Shown piece by piece: positions 10,745 to 23,039 of a stretch of DNA of 64,000 nucleotides. Each line of letters opens with the position of its first letter. Positions within the stretch are counted from its first letter, which is position 1. The notes beneath the pieces were generated by a model. The model searched no databases and was not told the DNA's origin. It saw only the letters and a program-made list of their open reading frames with translations. The translations under genes and the position numbers were made by a program. Source of the DNA: Plutella xylostella (Eukaryota; Arthropoda; Insecta; Lepidoptera; Plutellidae); assembly GCF_932276165.1 (NCBI RefSeq), contig NC_063983.1, positions 9,183,501-9,247,500 of the forward strand. Direction: 5' to 3'.

Positions 10745-10870
10745 ATACATATGCTCACGACTGTAATCCCCGAAGGGGTAGTCACCCGCTTTTCACTGTA
10801 CATTATTTTGTAATAACGTGATAGGTTGCGATTGCGAGCCGTATCGCTGTTTTTGAATGAGTACATTTAA
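10745..10870 (+). repeat. Dispersed repeat, copy 2 (TCACGACTGTAATCCCCGAA)
   Basis: Matches 3745-3860 over TCACGACTGTAATCCCCGAA, GGGTAGTCA and GTGATAGGTTGCGA, with small internal deletions. Confidence 0.6.
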
Positions 10871-10963
10871 ATCAGTTTATTTAATTACATAAGTAGGTAT
10901 ATTTGCATTAAAATTTAATTAAGTACAAAAGTATGATTAAATGATATAGCTGCCTAGTACATT

Positions 10964-11192
10964 TAGTAAGTGACCCTGACAATGAGCCGAAGGTCCCGGG
11001 TTCGATTCCCGGCTGGGGCAGATATTTGTTTAAACACAGATATTTGTTCTCGGGTCTTGGATGTGCCCGTAAAATGGCAATAGGCCCGCCCCCTATTACA
11101 TTGGGACTAACATAACACTGGCGAAAAGTGGGTGCAGCAATGCACCTCTGCCTACCCCGCAAGGGAGTACATTAGTACACTGTGTGAGTGTT
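10964..11192 (+). mobile_element. tRNA-derived SINE, tail type I
   Basis: The head has the same tRNA-like B box (GGTTCGATTCC) as type II, but the tail differs: GGCAATAGGCCCGCCCCCTA, then GTGCAGCAATGCACCTCTGC and a GCAAGGGAGTACATTAGTAC end. The first head bases are missing. Other copies lie at 32613-32836 and 57187-57433 (both minus) and a tail fragment at 42524-42603. Confidence 0.8.
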
Positions 11193-13207
11193 TGTTTCTT
11201 TCTTTCTGCCTAGTAAATATCTCAGCTCAGTAAATAATTAATACTAAGCAATCTGAAGCTACAGATGATTAAATAGGGAGTCGTTTAAAACGATATTTCC
11301 TCGGCGCAGAGTATTTATTGCGGCCACAGCTGCGGCCAATTACGTTTTATTGACAATTTTCTACAGGACAACAGTTATCCTCCTGTATATACATTTAAGT
11401 ACTTATATACAGGGTGTTGTAAAGTGGTATAGCAGTAGTAAGCCGAAAGGGGATGACTGTGGGGCCATTTATATCAAATTTATTTCTACTACTTTTGGCA
11501 AAATGTTTACATTAACAAACAAAACTATTAATTTTTGAATTATCAGATAAGTAATGTTTTTGATTAACAGAAAATATTTATACCTGTGTCCACTACACAT
11601 TAAAGCTGTGGAGTGTGTGGAGTTAATCAAGAAGTAATTGCGGTTAATGACTGCATCAGACTCTGTTGTCCTACCTCTATCTATAGGTAACCTATATGTC
11701 TCGCAGCTTTATAGTCTAGTCATAAAACTGTGGTTTGCGGCTTTCCATGCATCTAAGGCTGTGTTCCTAGTAAGAAAAGTGTTCGACCGTCACTGCATTA
11801 AGAATGTAGAGTAATAAGTAATCGATTCGCTGTGATTTTGATAGATTCTAAACATATGAGAAAAGCGCGCGTTTTACATTTGCTAAATTAAAAAGAGTTA
11901 TAAATCATAGACAATCTCATCATGTGTAACATTTTGATTGGAATCTATGAAGGTGGAACTCAGAAGAAGGAATCCATCACGGCGCCCTGGCGGGATGCCA
12001 ACGAAGCAAGACGGAGCTCTTTTGAATTGATTAAGTTTCAATGGAGGCTAGTAAAATATACGTGTCGTTAATTCGCCCAAAATATTATAGGAACTTATAG
12101 TAAGGTAGCCATACACCAAACATTTATGTATTTTACTCTATTGCTAATTCACCGATTCCCTAAAAAGTGTGTCATTGTAAATTATATGTATGTAAGTATA
12201 TTTTAAATAATAAGTGTAGGTCTTACGTATTTAAAATTTCGTTCTCAATTAGCTTGTCTGTTATTCCTGTAAAACTTTAGAAATTATTATTTACCTAGTT
12301 AGTTTTTCAGCAAAAAAAAACTAAATTAAATTACGTGGCGGCCAAATATCTCTGTGGCTGGCTGTACCATAAATTAATCTTCCTTACTAAAACCCTGACA
12401 GGAAACCGCGAAAACTCCCACAAAAGATACTTGTTGATAAGAAGAAAAAAACAAATGAACGAAAAACAACTAGATAAACAGGGAAACTTGGCAACTTACA
12501 AGTTGTTTCCAAAAGGAAGTTGTAAGGATGGTACTGGCCATGTTATACGGTTTGGTTGCAAATATAGGTTGCATACCGATTCAAATACTTTTTTTGGGAA
12601 GAAGCTCAGAATAATAACGTCCTCGTGCTTTTGGGAAGAAGTACCATTTATTGCAGCCATAGAATAACAATGAATGATTGACGACCTCCTTGATGTAGGT
12701 AGGTACTACTTTCTACTTTCTAGCTGGATATGTGTTTAGGTTTCAGCAATTCAAAAGTCGAATTTCAAGCAAATACTTTTTAAGTTTTATTTAATAGTGC
12801 ATTTAAATTCGTACCTTCTGAATCGCTAAATATAAGCCACTGTCACTATTAAAAGGTAAAATAACTGTCACTCTCCCTGTGGATTTCCTCACTTCTGATG
12901 GAATGAAAAAACTTTTCGCCTACTCTACCGATAAAGTAAAACATCGTAGAGACTTCACTGATCAATTTCATTGTTTAGACAACTTTGCAGTCACGTCTTA
13001 TATACGTGTCGTGCCGTTTTATTTTTAGCAGAAATGAATTAAATTTATAGAGAAAAGGTAATATATTTTAGTGGGTAGGATCTAAAAATTGGAATACTCG
13101 TAAGCATTACGATCAGGTGATCTACCTAAATATCCTCAAAGTTTTTGGAAAAAAGCTTTTAAACTGAAGTTTTATTTAGCCCTAGTAACCCCCTTATTTT
13201 CAACTTG
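11193..13207. other. Non-coding stretch
   Basis: A CAGGGTGTTGTAAAGTGG end of the TACAGGGTGTTG repeat type begins at 11411. A 110-codon frame at 12335-12667 is basic and has no recognised domain; I do not call it a gene. Confidence 0.45.
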
Positions 13208-13297
13208 TGACCTTACAAATACGAATACACTACCACAGACCATTACAACTATGAGTGTGTAATGGTCTGTGGTAGTGTATTCGTATTTGTAAGGTCA
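13208..13297. repeat. Perfect 40-bp inverted repeat with 10-nt loop
   Basis: Bases 13208-13247 are the exact reverse complement of 13258-13297, with loop ACTATGAGTG between. The arms include CCACAGACCATTACA. RNA from either strand would fold into a perfect 40-bp stem. I see no transposon ends or target duplication. Confidence 0.9.
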
Positions 13298-13689
13298 TAG
13301 GTAGTTTTCTTAGCCATGTTTCATGAAAATCGGTTCAGCTGTTCAAAAGTTTGCAACTTTTAGCGTTGAATATCGGGGGTTTTTAATTGTTGTTTTTAAC
13401 GTTGGTTTGGTTATAAACTGCCGTCTTTTCTGTGTTCATTCTGTATAAAAAAAACGTAATCCTGTCGCGTTGAATCGTGAATGTTATTTCTCTTCTTGCC
13501 GAATATTTTTTTATGGCTGGTAAATCCTGAAGTGTCAGGCTTTTAGGTTACTTTTATTGCTTGAGCATAATTTTATTACTGTGTCGGTTGGACTTCGACA
13601 AACCTCTTCTCCAAACGAGTGGTTAATTTAAATAAGATTGTGGGTATTTCAAATTTAGATTTGTCGCTTTTATATACATAAATATAAAT
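13298..13689. other. Stretch without recognised gene
   Basis: No coding or repeat signal that I can name. The phrase AAAATCGGTTCAGC is a frequent insect repeat fragment. Confidence 0.4.
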
Positions 13690-14063
13690 GAAGCGTCCGT
13701 AGTCGAGCGGGCCTCAGTGATCGTAACTGATTGCTGAGCCATTGGATGGGTGACCAATTTCAAGTGGTGCTTTTCTGGACGCTTCCGTGCTTCGGACGGC
13801 ACGTTAAGCCGTGGGTCCCGGTTGCAGCTTCGGCAGCAGTCGTTAAGCTTTTTAGTCAAGAGGCCTTCGGGCAGCTTGAAAACATCTGACAGTCGGGTTG
13901 CCCACTTACCCGACAACTCTCTCAGCACAAGCTTGCTTGTGTTGGGGTCCATCAACCCGCATTTGGCCAGCGTGGTAGACTAGGCCTAAACCCTTCCTTC
14001 TTTGAATGGAGACCCGGTGCCCCAGCAGTGGGGACGTGATGGGTCGTGATGATGATGATGATA
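13690..14063 (+). mobile_element. 5S rRNA-headed SINE with LINE-type tail
   Basis: The head contains TTGGATGGGTGACC (about 13742-13755) followed by GGTGCT, matching the 3' half of 5S rRNA, where the internal Pol III control region lies. The body has CGGCACGTTAAGCCG, and the 3' end (GCCCCAGCAGTGGGGACGTG then GATGATGATGAT) is shared with fragments near 1600, 1865 and, inverted, 23770-23840. This combination suggests a 5S-derived SINE mobilised through a LINE-like tail. Frames across it on both strands are not proteins. Confidence 0.6.
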
Positions 14064-16534
14064 TACATAAATCCGATAAGACCTTTTGGTCTAGGTAGAT
14101 TTTACTTAGACTAGACTATACAGAATGTTGTAAAAAGGGTAGGTAATCCGATAGATTGTGACTCCGTTGACACTGATATGTCATTCTGAACGACTTATTT
14201 TCTACCACTTATGAAAAATCGCGATTATCACCTAACTTCTCAATTTTTTTTAGTCACATCACTGGGTATAAAGTATGTTTTCACGAAATTTTAAAACGAT
14301 GTTTGCAAGTATGGACCTTTGCACATCCTGTATACTTCAATCTCCACGAATTAGTGATGCCATTACAACATCTAATTTCTTCCCCAAGTTAGTTAGACCA
14401 TAGACAAAATACCCTCTAAAATACATTACAACCTCCAAATGGCATCAAGTTGTGGGCAAATCACCCGCTTATTTACTATGGAGTTGCACAGTGGGCGCGT
14501 AACGACTAGGAAAACCCCTTTTGTTATAAGCACTTTGCTTAATGTTGCAAAAGTAGGAACGTTTCTGGATGAGAAGGTTTTATGTATTATATACGGCTAT
14601 TGTATTATTTAGGTTATTTTTACTAAGTATATCGGTACCTGTAGTAATTCATAGCAATGTGTTAACCGTAAGCTTATTCGCTGCGCTATTTGATGTATTT
14701 TTTTTGTAGCGTATATTTTATTAAAAATATCGTCCTTCAAAATGCGAAAATATAAATCCTACGCACAGTTTACTTATACAGTAAACTCGTTTAAATATTT
14801 GATATCATTTATAATATCTATCAGAGCTGGCATTTTGCCCACCGGTACTCCTATTAAACCCAAAGAGATGTCATTTTGAGATATTAATCATTTTACCCAA
14901 TCAAAATAAACCAGCCTGACTCATTTGGGGTGAAAATGCTTTATATTGAAACTCCCAGAAGCTGAAATAATATAAGAATTCCTTCATTATTTAGCCGGTC
15001 ATTTCTGTTTTACAAAAAGAAAGTTCGAAGGAATATTTGCCAGATGTTGGTAAGTGAATGAACTCATAAATAATGATTTTATTTCATTTCTTAGGGAGCG
15101 GCGCTGAGCGAAAAGTTGGAGAAAATAAATATTGACGTTCATCGCTACTTATTTTGCATAATGTGAAGAAAGATTTATTATCCTTTAAAGTATACACCGT
15201 TGCCGTGATCAGGGCTGTCGGGAACCAGGGACTTCCCCGGTTGTCCTTCCTTTTGGAGAATTTGGCGTTTTGACGATCTACTGTACCTACCAGGAATGCT
15301 GCTGCACATCACCGAACATTGCATAGAGTTCACTCCTGTACCCGCCAAACATCACCAATCTAATACCGTGTTCGTTCAGAAGCAAAGGTGATTTTTTAAG
15401 TATTTTTTGTTTAAACTCACGCCGCTGCCGTCGCTCGCCGTTTCACGTTTATCTTCGTAATTTTTGACATATTTTTCCGTATTTTCGCGCCGGGTTTTAT
15501 GCCCAGAGAATGTTGGCAGCGGGCCCACTGTGCGCCGGGCTGCGAAACGATCGTGTCATCCTGTATGGAGGTGGAAATATGTCCCACTAAATGGTCTTGT
15601 GCATTTATGGATGCTTCCGAGAATATTTATTAATTTTACATTTAGGTACCGGACAGAAATACTCACCTTCACATACTGATACTGCCTGTAGGTTGTAGTG
15701 TCCACTGCTGGGTACATGCATCCTGCAAGATGAGATACTTATTACTTTTCATCGATATCGGTTCAGCCGTTTATATCCTAGCGGAACCCTTTTACAATTT
15801 ATATTACAATTCAAAATTCAAAAATTGTACACCATGTAAGCATAGAAGAAAGATAATAATAATAATTTAATCTTTATTTGCACACCGAAAAACATTACAG
15901 ATTAAACTTAATTTAACGAAATGTTCAGATAGCGTTCTTATCGCTAAGAGTGATCTATTCCAGACAACCATTGTTTGGACGGAGAGAAGACGTTACCTTT
16001 TCTCTACGTGGAAATTTGCCTGCTTCCTCATATTACTTTACCTCGATTTCACGAAAAATATTATGCACGTCCGCTCAAGAATAGAGATGCAATAACCATC
16101 CTCAGAATAAAGATGTAAAATATGGCGCGAGGCTCTCAGACGTAATGGCCTTAAAAAGGGGATTTTTAGGGAAAACAGTCGTCCTTTCTAACTGAGATAT
16201 AATGTACAGTACAATGTACTTACATTATATTCTGCTTAGAGATGTAACTATGCCTGAATCCTAAATGATGTAAGTATGTGTTTCTTGAAATCCACAAGTA
16301 ACAATACAAGCTTTGGCCTGAAACCAATCAAAGTGGTAGGCAGAGATGCAATGCTGCTTACCATGCCAAACGTTTAAGTACCTAAGGGCTGATTTTTCAA
16401 TAGTCAGATAAAATAATATATCTGTGGAATAATAAAATTGTAATACTGTCGCGTCTGAATGTTTTTATTAGACAGTGACAGCAGTTTATACTTCAGATAA
16501 CGTGTATATGACCATTGAAAAATCAATTAGTAAA
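14064..16534. other. Non-coding stretch
   Basis: AT-rich sequence with short frames only. A 71-codon frame at 15464-15679 shows no domain. A LINE-tail-like phrase (TAATCTTTATTTGCACACC) occurs near 15867. Confidence 0.45.
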
Positions 16535-16810
16535 TGATAGAACAACAAAAAAGGAAAATTCAGCTTACAAACCTAGAATGTTACCTTCAGAGACGAGATT
16601 ATCTATTCTTGGACCAAAAGAGCGCCTACCTCAGCTATTGCAACACCCAGGCTTGCTGCCAGTTTACTCGGGAGCTAGCTGTAAGTCTAGCTGGCTGAGC
16701 TGAAATCAAGGGGATATGTACAAAGGTTCCCCTCGAGAGAGCCACTTACAGGAGCTTCGCCCCCTCTCTGAATAGAATAGAATACAAATACAAATACAAA
16801 ATACAAAATA
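16535..16810 (+). repeat. LINE 3'-end-like repeat, copy 1
   Basis: Contains AGAGCGCCTACCTCAGCTAT, then GGCTGAGCTGAAATCAAGGG, and ends in an AATAG/ATACAA tail, as in the 3' end of a non-LTR element. An inverted copy lies at about 23040-23195. Confidence 0.65.
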
Positions 16811-17137
16811 ACTTAGGAATTTTCCTGACTGGGCTAATTTGAAATTAAATTGTTTACCAATGTTCGGAACTTAAATTACACCGATCGCGATCTTAATTGT
16901 TTGGAACTTAGTTCCCAGAAGCATATTTAATTAAACGTTCAATATAGATTGCATTAAGTTTGTTAACTGCCTTTGATGTATGTGTTTATCATGAAAGGCG
17001 GTTTACAGAGGAGTTTGCGAACATATTTCCTGGAAGGAACCATGAAAGTTTCAGCTGTTAAGGAGACTTGGATATTACAAGCTAGATACAGCTCTGTAAG
17101 CACAGCCATACTATGGATATAGTTAGTTGAAAATATA

Positions 17138-17370
17138 CACTCACAGGCAATGAAAAAGTTCCACTCACAAAATGCCGACACCAAACCACCCAAATTTTTT
17201 CATACATTTTATTCAAAATTTGAACCAAATATTATCGTTTTTAGTTGGGAATATCCTAGTGCTCTATTATATGTATTCCAATTTTGCAGAAGGCGTCATT
17301 AAGCTAGCCTGTTCCGCTTTGAAGTAAATTGGTGTTTTTCTCAGTGGAACGTTTTCATTGCCCGTGAGTG
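17138..17370. mobile_element. MITE with CACTCACGGGCAATGAAAA ends, copy 1
   Basis: Left end CACTCACAGGCAATGAAAAA, right end the inverse (TTTTCATTGCCCGTGAGTG). TA precedes the left end. The body (AAAATGCCGACACC ... AGAAGGCGTCATTAAG) is shared with 48098-48337, 47125-47340 and 47694-47905. The interrupted element at 61274-62795 has related ends. Confidence 0.78.
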
Positions 17371-19060
17371 ATGACATTGGGGTCCACTGAAAACCAGTAG
17401 CAGCGCCGCTATGTTTTGCCCTTTTGCTTATAACAAATGCTGAGTCGACCTCTTTTTCTCATAAGTATGGCAAAATATTGCGAACTCTTTGTTAGCCTGT
17501 GGTATGATGCATATGTACTTACCTAAATAGATTTTAGATATTGCCATGCGGATTGAACTATTGTTAATACGTACGATTACGATTGCAATTTATTGACTTC
17601 CCAAGCTGGAAGCCGGTGTTTAAAAATGATAATACCATCCTTACGTGAAACGAACAAGCCCTTAAAATTTTATGTTCGCTTTTTCCCCCCCGAAAAACCG
17701 TTACTTTTAACGGGATTTGGCGCGATATCAGAGTTACCACTGTAATGTGTTAACTGAGCAGGTTGGGTTTGTGTTTTTATTAAATTTGTTTACCAATATC
17801 GTTGATACGAGTATTTGCTTGAAATATCAGGGTGATGTCGATTATTTCCAGCTGCATACAGGCGGTTGCAAAAGTGGTATAAATAAGCTGAAAGGGTGTG
17901 CCTCTTTACGAGTTCTACGACTTTTGTAAATTCGAGAAATTCCCTACCCCCAAAACCTACTGGATGAATTTCTTGTAATTAAGGTTCCTTGCTAACAGCA
18001 CGAGGAAAAACTCGCAAACATAAATTTTCTTTTATCACGACGCGGCAGAAAGTTCATAACTAGTGAAAGCTTAAAAACTATTCAATTTATGAGCGGAGCT
18101 CAGCTGGGCGCTTTCCTAAGTACTAGGTACTAAGGTGGATTACGTCTTGAAACTAGTGTCCCCATTTATTGAGTAGAGACCAGGACTTTCCGGATTACGT
18201 GGGTAACGTCGGGCGCTTGCCAAAAATGTGTGAGTTCCAAATTATATCTGAGGAATAAATAAAACTGTTAGCATCAGAATTATTAGAAAGGTATTTTTTG
18301 TGACTATAAAAAACAGCTCTATTCAATTATTGTCTAATCAATATTTTCACCAACAGAAAAAAACCTTTATCGTGTGCCAAACTTATACAGAATTATTTCT
18401 ATTTTCAATCGACTGGAAATGCCTTGCTCTACAATCCATTTAAAGGAATATATCGACATACCGATCACCCTACATAAGGAACAGGTATCCGTCACTCGAA
18501 GAGGCTCCCTGCACTTATCGAGTTCATTTCATTTTGTAGATTAATTACATAATTTTATTTCAATAAGGCTGTTCAGAAAATTTTTACACCTTTTTATCCG
18601 CTTACCTTGTAACCGTGGCCCCCAGTTCCACAAAGCAATCGCTAAGTTAGGCAATAATTAGTCGCAGAGTGAGATCCGAGTAAATATCTCGTGATCCACC
18701 CACAGTCCCGCAAGAAACAGTAAATGATGGCCACCGCAATGACTAAGCTACATAAATGTTCTATTCCAGACTTAGACTTGAGAAATGTACCATTGAACTT
18801 AGAACTAAGTGGCACAGACGTGAATTAATTGTCATTACTACTCACTACTGACTGACTGAACAGGTAGATTTGTTTTAAAATTAAAATAATAAGAACCAAA
18901 TGTTTATACAATTTCATAGAACACTTTCGATACTAAAGGTAATTTATTATAAGTAAGTACGTAGGTATCTATATAATGTCTAGAAACCGTCCTCTGGTTG
19001 ACCTACCCTGGGCATCTAGGTCCCCTCGTTAGACAATTAATGATAGCTTCAAAACCAATA
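17371..19060. other. Stretch without recognised gene
   Basis: A CAGGCGGTTGCAAAAGTGG end of the TACAGGGTGTTG family lies near 17859. No coding signal of note otherwise. Confidence 0.45.
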
Positions 19061-19061
19061 C

Positions 19062-19185
19062 TGTGCTACCACAAAAAACTATAAACACTGTTTAACGATT
19101 GTTTAAAACGAAATTTGACAGATTTTGTATGCGTTTGACAGCGCTAAATACTGTCTAAGTTTTTGTGGTAAAGCCCATAGTGTTT
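19062..19185. repeat. MITE with CTACCACAAAAAACT ends
   Basis: Left end CTACCACAAAAAACT and right AGTTTTTGTGGTA are inverse; the body matches 9022-9135 (CGAAATTTGACAG, GCGTTTGACAGCGCTAAA). It is about 120 bp and non-coding. Confidence 0.65.
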
Positions 19186-19422
19186 AAAAATATGATAGGT
19201 AACTTATTAAATATTTCCCGTCCATTTTATATGAACCCTACATTGATCTGGACCGCTGAAAATCGTTTTCAAGAGCACTGCAGCATCGGCATATTTGCCC
19301 AAGCGTAATAAAACTCGAACGGTCTTTGATAGAATTCATAAGAACCACATATGCCTTTAAAACTCTCATTTTGAATTTTCATTCCTTTTCGAGTGGATTC
19401 CAGAGAGTAGAGTAGGTGAAGG

Positions 19423-19560
19423 GTTACTCTATAGTGACGAAAAACGAACGAACGAGAGCTGTCGTGCAATCGGCACGATTAGTACAACGATATAGAGTCG
19501 TGGCTCGTGCAGAGGAAATCTGAAACTTCGTTTTTTTTTTGTCATATAGAGTGACCCTCC
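19423..19560. mobile_element. GGGTYACTCTATA-type MITE, short copy
   Basis: The left end GGGTTACTCTATAGTGACG and the right end GTCATATAGAGTGACCC are inverse. The body shares GAGAGCTGTCGTGCAA and GTCGTGGCTCG with 8486-8600. Relatives with diverged bodies lie at 44899-45232 and 49782-49890. Confidence 0.68.
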
Positions 19561-20316
19561 TGTCTGGCCTCGGGCGGCTTGGCTTGTGCCCACTTGTGAG
19601 GCCATTTCTACTCATTTTGTGCTCTTTAGAGTTTAATTAATTGGCTGTTTTATCGCTTTTTTGGTTGGCTTGTTACAGCTGGTTTTTTGAGAAGTTATAG
19701 AACTGATTAAATATAAATATTTTGTTTAAATATTGAATTTCCAGTGTGGAAACTTTAAAAGTTTCTAAAAGAAACAAAGAAGAGTATCTGCTTTAGTGAA
19801 ACGGTTATCATTTTATTTCACGGTCCCATGATATTAACATGCTTATTTTATATTCATAGGACGCTTGAGATTTTCATATTAGTGGCAGAAGCAAAGAACC
19901 GTAGAGTAGACTTGAGCAGAGATATGAGAACACATATTGGAGCAAGTCATGCAAGATTAGTGCAGTAACTTCCATGAAGCTTCCATGTTTGATGAAAAAG
20001 CCTTTGAGCGAAAATAAGCTCTTTAAAAATGTTTACCTCGTATCGTAAATATTGATTAAATATGAAGCTTTTCAGCTGAGGGTTTTTAAAGGGAATATAA
20101 AAAGAAAAACATTTACGTAAGTCTCATAAAATTTACTGCCACCACGAGAGCGTTACCTTCACATGATAAGTAGGAACATACAAAACATTACCAATAATAC
20201 ATCCATAAAAACTGTTACTAAAACCTATGTATACTTATATACAAACAAATAATTCTACAAAACGCGACATCGATGGCTTAGGACACTGAATCGCCTCAGC
20301 GGCATGGAAGAAACTT

Positions 20317-21285
20317 CTAGAAATCTAGGTTGAAACCGAACCCTAGCCGTACCCTCCGTTGCCGGTCTATGAGAGTGCTGGCGACCAATCGCAGGACGCG
20401 GTCGTCAGCACTGTGTTCTTGGAAGACGACATCCTTCTGCAACGTGAACCCTCCACACCGCTGCGAGTCCACAAAGATCTTCAACTCTGATCCGTTGTCG
20501 TACTGCTTCTGTAGCGCGAAGCCAAGGATGGCGGGCCCGCCCCTGTGGCCCTCATTCACCACCGTCGCTATGCCGAGACCTGGAGCAAACTGCTTGTACA
20601 AGCAGATCTGGAAGCCTGTCTTTGCAACAGTCGAAGACACCACAAAGCTCGGCCGCTCGTAGCGCGCGCTCAGCGAATATTCCGGCACTATCGGGTAGGA
20701 AAGCGGCCTGAAACTAATCTCTGTCCCCAAACTGCAGCCAGGGTAGACCTTGTGTATGTACTGAGTCACAACCTTCATATTAGTAGGGTCAATGTCTTTG
20801 AGGGAGAATCCAATCGAGCCGACGGATTTCTCAGCGGTTCTTTCGAATAGTAACTCGGTGTCTGATGAAATGATATCTCTGATTTTAGACGTGAGCCTCA
20901 TCTCGTATCCTCCGTCTATTCTCTCCGTGTAGCTAGCTGTGATAGCTCCCGCGAGGTCGATGGTTATTTTCCCGTCGGGTTTTGGCTCCATTTCCTTCTG
21001 CAGTAGTTGTTCGAACGACTTGTACGTGTCCTTTTGCTTTCCGAAGTTGTACTCCTGGACTAGTTTGAGTCGATCCATCACTCGCCTTAGAACGACAACT
21101 TTCGCGCCGAGGAAGCAGTTGGGGAACACTGTTTTGGCCTCCAAGTGCACGTCACTCAGCCGCGTCATCCTCGCTCGCGGTTGTATCTTTATGAATGGAA
21201 TATCTTTCTTCTTCGGTAGTAGGTTTTTTAGGGAGGTGAGAAGGTTGTTGATGTCGGCTTTAAGCGTTTCATCGTTTATGTCCAT
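20317..21285 (-). CDS. Tom40-like mitochondrial outer-membrane beta-barrel protein
   Basis: An uninterrupted 322-codon frame, MDINDETLKADIN... to ...GFGFNLDF. The C-terminal third matches the pattern of Tom40, the import channel of the mitochondrial outer membrane: GFALQKQYDNGSELKIFVDS, then CGGFTLQK, and a last strand RVRLGFGFNLDF ending in an aromatic residue. Alternating polar and hydrophobic residues through the middle fit a porin-3 barrel, and the length is a little below the usual 340 or so. The Met has a favourable context (AAACATGG on the minus strand). Sequence similarity looks low and there is no intron, so a diverged, possibly retroposed paralogue (insects are known to have extra Tom40 copies) is more likely than the main gene. 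VDAC or another porin-3 member is the alternative. The nearest minus-strand AATAAA that I see is about 500 bases downstream, near 19812. Confidence 0.68.
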   Translation of the reverse strand: MDINDETLKADINNLLTSLKNLLPKKKDIPFIKIQPRARMTRLSDVHLEAKTVFPNCFLGAKVVVLRRVMDRLKLVQEYNFGKQKDTYKSFEQLLQKEMEPKPDGKITIDLAGAITASYTERIDGGYEMRLTSKIRDIISSDTELLFERTAEKSVGSIGFSLKDIDPTNMKVVTQYIHKVYPGCSLGTEISFRPLSYPIVPEYSLSARYERPSFVVSSTVAKTGFQICLYKQFAPGLGIATVVNEGHRGGPAILGFALQKQYDNGSELKIFVDSQRCGGFTLQKDVVFQEHSADDRVLRLVASTLIDRQRRVRLGFGFNLDF

Positions 21286-23039
21286 GTTTGTTTTGTAAAA
21301 TTATAAATTTCTGGTGTGAATACAGGCCAAACGTCATTGACCTGTCGCTGTCACTGTCTGTTATTGTATTTTTAACTGTCAAGCGTGTGGTCGCCGCCGC
21401 GTGCGGCCAGTCTCTAGCCATAGAGCATAATATACAACTGCAGGGCGCTCCGTAGAAGATATATTTAGCGAGGAGGCGAGACAGACAATGAAATCATCAT
21501 AATCATGTCGTAATCTCCGCGTATCAACTATGCAGTCATGATATCATCAAGGTGGTCTCACGCCTCCATGTTTTATGAGTATTTTTATATTCATTTAAGG
21601 AATTATAAGCCCTGTATCAGGTTGGTACAGGTGGGAGGTAATTAATAAAAGTTTTGAGAGGAGCTAAGAACGTTGTAAGAACGTCTGCGGGCAGCTGATA
21701 TCGAAGACAAACTGCCGTCCGGTCGGCTACAGGAGATCCCTTAAAAATACATTAATTAAGCAGATTCAAAGACGACCTACTTTCACTAACGATCTCTCGA
21801 AAGGTCTTCATTATTCTAATTTCCTTAACAAAAATTCCACACAATAATGCATGTGCAAGGCAATAAAATTTATACTATCTAAGAGCTATGCCGTCACTAT
21901 GGCCATCGTAAAATAAAAGGTTTTTGCGGAAAATAACACTGAAATATTCGTCGACTACAATTTTCCATAGTTAGTAAAATATTATGAGCTTACGTTAAGT
22001 TGGCTTCAGCTTTAGGAAGAGTAAGCCTCACTTCTATACATAGAATACAGCTTATTTATTTACCTATTTAAGCCATTAAGCTATAAATAAGCAACAGCTA
22101 TTATAATGAGCGAAACTACGCCCACTCTTTGCACGTGTTAAATTATGGCTTCAATGTAGTTCAAAATACGACATAATGTGATAAATTATGAGGATACATC
22201 GCGGGTGTTGGAAAAGCTCACTCTATTATTAGCACACGTTAAGTGTAATGTAAAATAGGTTTCGTAAATACCAATAAAGAGCTCAACTTAAGCCCCTGTG
22301 GTGGAAGGTTATTGGCTAACTTTAATTTAAGTGAGAGTATTCAGGAATTCGGGGGCTAATACACTAGAACAGCTTAAACAATGGGCCCTAAAACGACAAA
22401 CTACAAATTGTAAATGAGAAAGTTTCTGAATTACGCGAGAGAAGTCTAAATTGAAAGGCTCTTTGGGTGCCATGAACGGTTTTAATCAGTCTGAAATGAA
22501 AAAATGATAGAAAATACATTGAAGTACTTAAGTTACATTCATAAAAGTAAAAGTGTATATTATTTACCTTAATAGATTAATGAACTAACTTTAATTCCGT
22601 CCATATTCCAGATTGACACAGGCAAAGCTTAATTCTAAGTACCCCTGAACTAATGGGAAGTGGATGGTTTCGCCGCTGAAGTTTGTGTCGGTAAAGTTTT
22701 AAGATGATATTGTTGAGGTAGTACGATTCTCTAGCAAATAGGTACATACGTTACACGTTAGTTTCACGGAGGATCTAGGTAACTTATATATTAATATACA
22801 TAATATAGTAGATTTTTCTACAGATTATTTACTTGTGTTAACATTTTCAAAATATATTCAATGATATTTAATTGTATAATATAAGTTCACACTATCGAAA
22901 GGAAATTCGTAGCCAGAAAATGGCCACCAAGAGAATAATGGAAACTCTGGGATTAGCCGCAGTCTCCTCGGTGGAGTGTGAAGATAGAAGAAGAAGATAA
23001 TATCTCAGATAAGTTCCTCAGTAGGTCACAGTACATTGT
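21286..23039. other. Stretch without recognised gene
   Basis: Directly upstream of the Tom40-like gene, 21300-21480 is less AT-rich and could hold its promoter, but no motif is decisive. Further right the DNA is AT-rich; a GGTGGAGTGTGAAGATAGAAG phrase near 22970 looks like a LINE tail with an AAG repeat. Confidence 0.4.

Noticed and set aside
12335..12667. 110-codon plus-strand frame
   Set aside because: It is basic, low in complexity and has no domain or splice context that I recognise. Probably chance.
20330..21298. Plus-strand frames across the Tom40-like gene
   Set aside because: They are antisense shadows of the longer, recognisable minus-strand frame.
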